Source of the DNA: Asparagopsis taxiformis
Lineage: Eukaryota > Rhodophyta > Florideophyceae > Bonnemaisoniales > Bonnemaisoniaceae
Direction of reading: 5' to 3'
DNA: 29,977 nt
Assembly (NCBI GenBank): GCA_030407315.1
Contig: JALQPE010002850.1
Location: forward strand, 1 to 29,977
Shown here: piece by piece, positions 28,654 through 29,977 of the stretch
Position numbering within the stretch: position 1 is the first letter of the stretch
How the letters are laid out: each line of letters starts with the position of its first letter
The notes under the pieces: generated by a model
Database searches by the model: none
The model's input: only the letters and a program-made list of their open reading frames with translations
Told to the model about the DNA's origin: nothing
Translations under genes and position numbers: made by a program

Positions 28654-29057
28654 ACGAGCGACGAGAACGCACCCGTCTCGTATGCCTACCGGCCAACAGC
28701 CCCATCTCCCCCTCTCCCGCCTCGCCCCACGCGCCCCTAACCGCGTCGCTCGCGGACCCCGAGCGTCGACGCGGTCACTGGGCAACCACCGCTTCAAGCG
28801 GCGACTCGCGCGACGAAATTCACAACGGACCTTGACTAGTAGCTCTCCGCCCGGACATCCGCACGACACTCCGAGGAGCTGCTGGACGCAGCCGCAGTCG
28901 CGCGCGGTACACCGTCGCGCCTACGCATGCGCCGCAAACGCAATTCGCGCCGCGCGTACGAAAGGAAGGATGGCTAAGGCGAAGTTAACAAAACACAAGA
29001 GGTTTAATCCAGGGAGTAGAATGGACTACCGGCTAGCCCGGATGCGTACGAAGGAGC
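28654..29057. other. GC-rich spacer before the minus-strand coiled-coil gene
   Basis: No independent gene seen. This is immediately downstream of the minus-strand CDS that stops at 29058. A less CG-biased patch at about 28975-29030 (GAAGTTAACAAAACACAAGAG) interrupts the CpG-rich sequence. Confidence 0.35.
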
Positions 29058-29977
29058 TCACTCGCGTGCGTTATCCTCGCGGCGCGTGCGTCGGCTCGAA
29101 GAACTGCCCGTTGCGCCGCGCGCGCGAGCACGACTTGAAGCCGTGTCTGCTTGGTGATTGCGTCGTCGCTCGGGATTCAGCACGCGCACGACGCGCCCGT
29201 CTTGCACGCCAAGACGCAAGGGAGGAACGCTGGGACGTGCGGACGCTGCGGCCCCCGCGCGAGCGCGAGTCGTTGGGCGCGCACCTCCGCGACCAGCCCC
29301 GTCGCTTCCCACCGCGACCGATGCATCACCTCCCCCTTCCGCTCCCTCGTTAAGTCCGCTGACCGACTGCGTCTCGCTGTTAGACACCACCCCCGCCGCG
29401 GACGTTTCGGGCGACCGCTGCACTAAGCCAACGATATCATTCAGCGTCGTACCGAGGCGATGCGTGCGCTCGATCGTATCCTGGATCCTACGAACGGTCT
29501 CCCGTTCACGCGCAGTATACACCCGACGCACCGCCGCAACACGCTCCGCGCCCCGTTGACGCTCGCCCGCGAGGTTCGCTTCGACATCGCTAAGCGCGCG
29601 TTCCGCTCGTTCCTGCGCCGAAGTAGCAGCCTCGCAGCGTTCTTGGAGGGTCGTGATCATCGCGCGATTGCCGCTGGCAGCCCGTTCGTAATTCGCCACG
29701 CGTTCTTGCAAGTCACCGATGTCCTTGTGCATCCGCTCGATTCGCGTCGCGTCTTCCCCGGCCTTGCGCTCTAACGTCGCCTCGCGTCCAGCCGCGTCCT
29801 TAAGTGTCTTCTCAGCCTCGTGCACGAGACTCACCGCTTCGTCGCGCGTTGCGTTCGCTTTGGTAAGGCGCGCCGCAGCGTCGTCGCGCGCTTGCGCAAT
29901 CGTCGTCACCCGCGCCAGCGCCTCGTCACGGCTCTGCTCGACCGATGTCAGACGCGCCCGCGCTTCGCTGCGGCCCT
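29058..29977 (-). CDS. Partial coiled-coil protein, function unknown (5' end beyond window)
   Basis: A minus-strand frame ends at TGA 29060-29058 and is open to the right edge (306 codons). Its first in-window start-like codon is only a GTG at 29909, so the true start lies outside. The first about 185 residues form heptad-type Ala/Glu/Arg/Leu helices with recurring SRDEALARV, ARDDAAARL and TRDEAVSLV units, i.e. a long coiled coil. A Gly/Ser-rich low-complexity linker (GLNEGAEGGGDASVAVG) follows, then PPLRLGVQDGRVVRVLNPE and a basic Arg/Ser tail, possibly nucleic-acid binding. No enzyme or zinc-knuckle motif is seen. It lies antisense to, and 2 kb beyond, the gypsy pol; it could be an accessory or Gag-like protein of a mobile element or a host gene. 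Confidence 0.65.
   Translation of the reverse strand, partial: GRSEARARLTSVEQSRDEALARVTTIAQARDDAAARLTKANATRDEAVSLVHEAEKTLKDAAGREATLERKAGEDATRIERMHKDIGDLQERVANYERAASGNRAMITTLQERCEAATSAQERAERALSDVEANLAGERQRGAERVAAVRRVYTARERETVRRIQDTIERTHRLGTTLNDIVGLVQRSPETSAAGVVSNSETQSVSGLNEGAEGGGDASVAVGSDGAGRGGARPTTRARAGAAASARPSVPPLRLGVQDGRVVRVLNPERRRNHQADTASSRARARGATGSSSSRRTRREDNARE

Noticed and set aside
27446..29353. 635-codon plus-strand open frame
   Set aside because: It spans two tandem-repeat arrays and is almost entirely Arg/Lys/Glu/Ala low complexity, overlapping the better-supported minus-strand coiled-coil frame.
1..29977. CRISPR array, phage or bacterial operon
   Set aside because: No direct-repeat/spacer array, ribosome-binding-site-led operons or prokaryotic genes were seen; telomere, chromovirus and Tc1 remains point to a eukaryote.

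Overview
The window reads as the left end of a eukaryotic chromosome. It opens with about 410 bp of C-rich telomeric repeats (G-strand unit mostly ATTAGGGG, with ATTAGGG and ATTTAGGGG variants). No prokaryotic gene architecture is present. What can be recognised is eukaryotic: a decayed Tc1/Tc3-type transposase, decayed C2H2 zinc fingers, CCAAT/TATA promoter-like blocks and a Ty3/gypsy retrotransposon with a C-terminal chromodomain. The sequence alone does not fix the species. A fungus or alga with an ATTAGGGG-type telomere would fit.

Layout. 1-412 telomere; 413-1000 an extremely G-poor telomere-adjacent tract; about 1000-1560 a degenerate subtelomeric tandem repeat. From 1.6 to 12.4 kb lies a gene-poor mosaic. 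Its most striking element is a module of about 190 bp present four times in the same orientation (A 1587-1800, B 4159-4350, C 9551-9741, D 11949-12398). Each copy has an inverted-repeat block (43 bp, 40 bp in D), then CCAAT, GGCC exactly 23 bp after it, a GGACYCG box 53 bp after it, and in three copies a TATA-like box about 73-75 bp after it. Clusters of CACGTG-type palindromes lie upstream of B and C. Downstream of A are remains of a zinc-finger gene; downstream of C is a broken ORF with a possible 2OG-Fe(II) oxygenase pattern.

Two 259-bp copies of a non-autonomous terminal-inverted-repeat element (about 97% identical, opposite orientations) each have a perfect 3-bp target-site duplication. 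One sits inside the Tc1-like transposase pseudogene (6187-6445), the other inside the palindrome of module D (11986-12244). This makes element and module boundaries unusually clear and gives a relative chronology.

13.1-16.6 kb contains GC-richer islands without recognisable genes; one (15304-16071) is a train of strong stem-loops. A minus-strand reading frame at 17439-16726 is open for 237 codons except for two TAG codons. 17.4-19.36 kb is AT-rich and nearly featureless.

At about 19.37 kb the composition switches abruptly to very CpG-rich DNA that runs to the window end. It holds a Ty3/gypsy chromovirus-type element: gag (20744-22936, interrupted by two in-frame stops) and pol (22830-27035, intact, with protease, RT, RNase H, integrase and chromodomain), pol being in the +1 frame relative to gag. 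Downstream come a 234-bp tandem repeat, an 11-bp-class minisatellite and a minus-strand coiled-coil ORF that runs off the right edge. No 3' LTR was found, so the retroelement's ends are unresolved.
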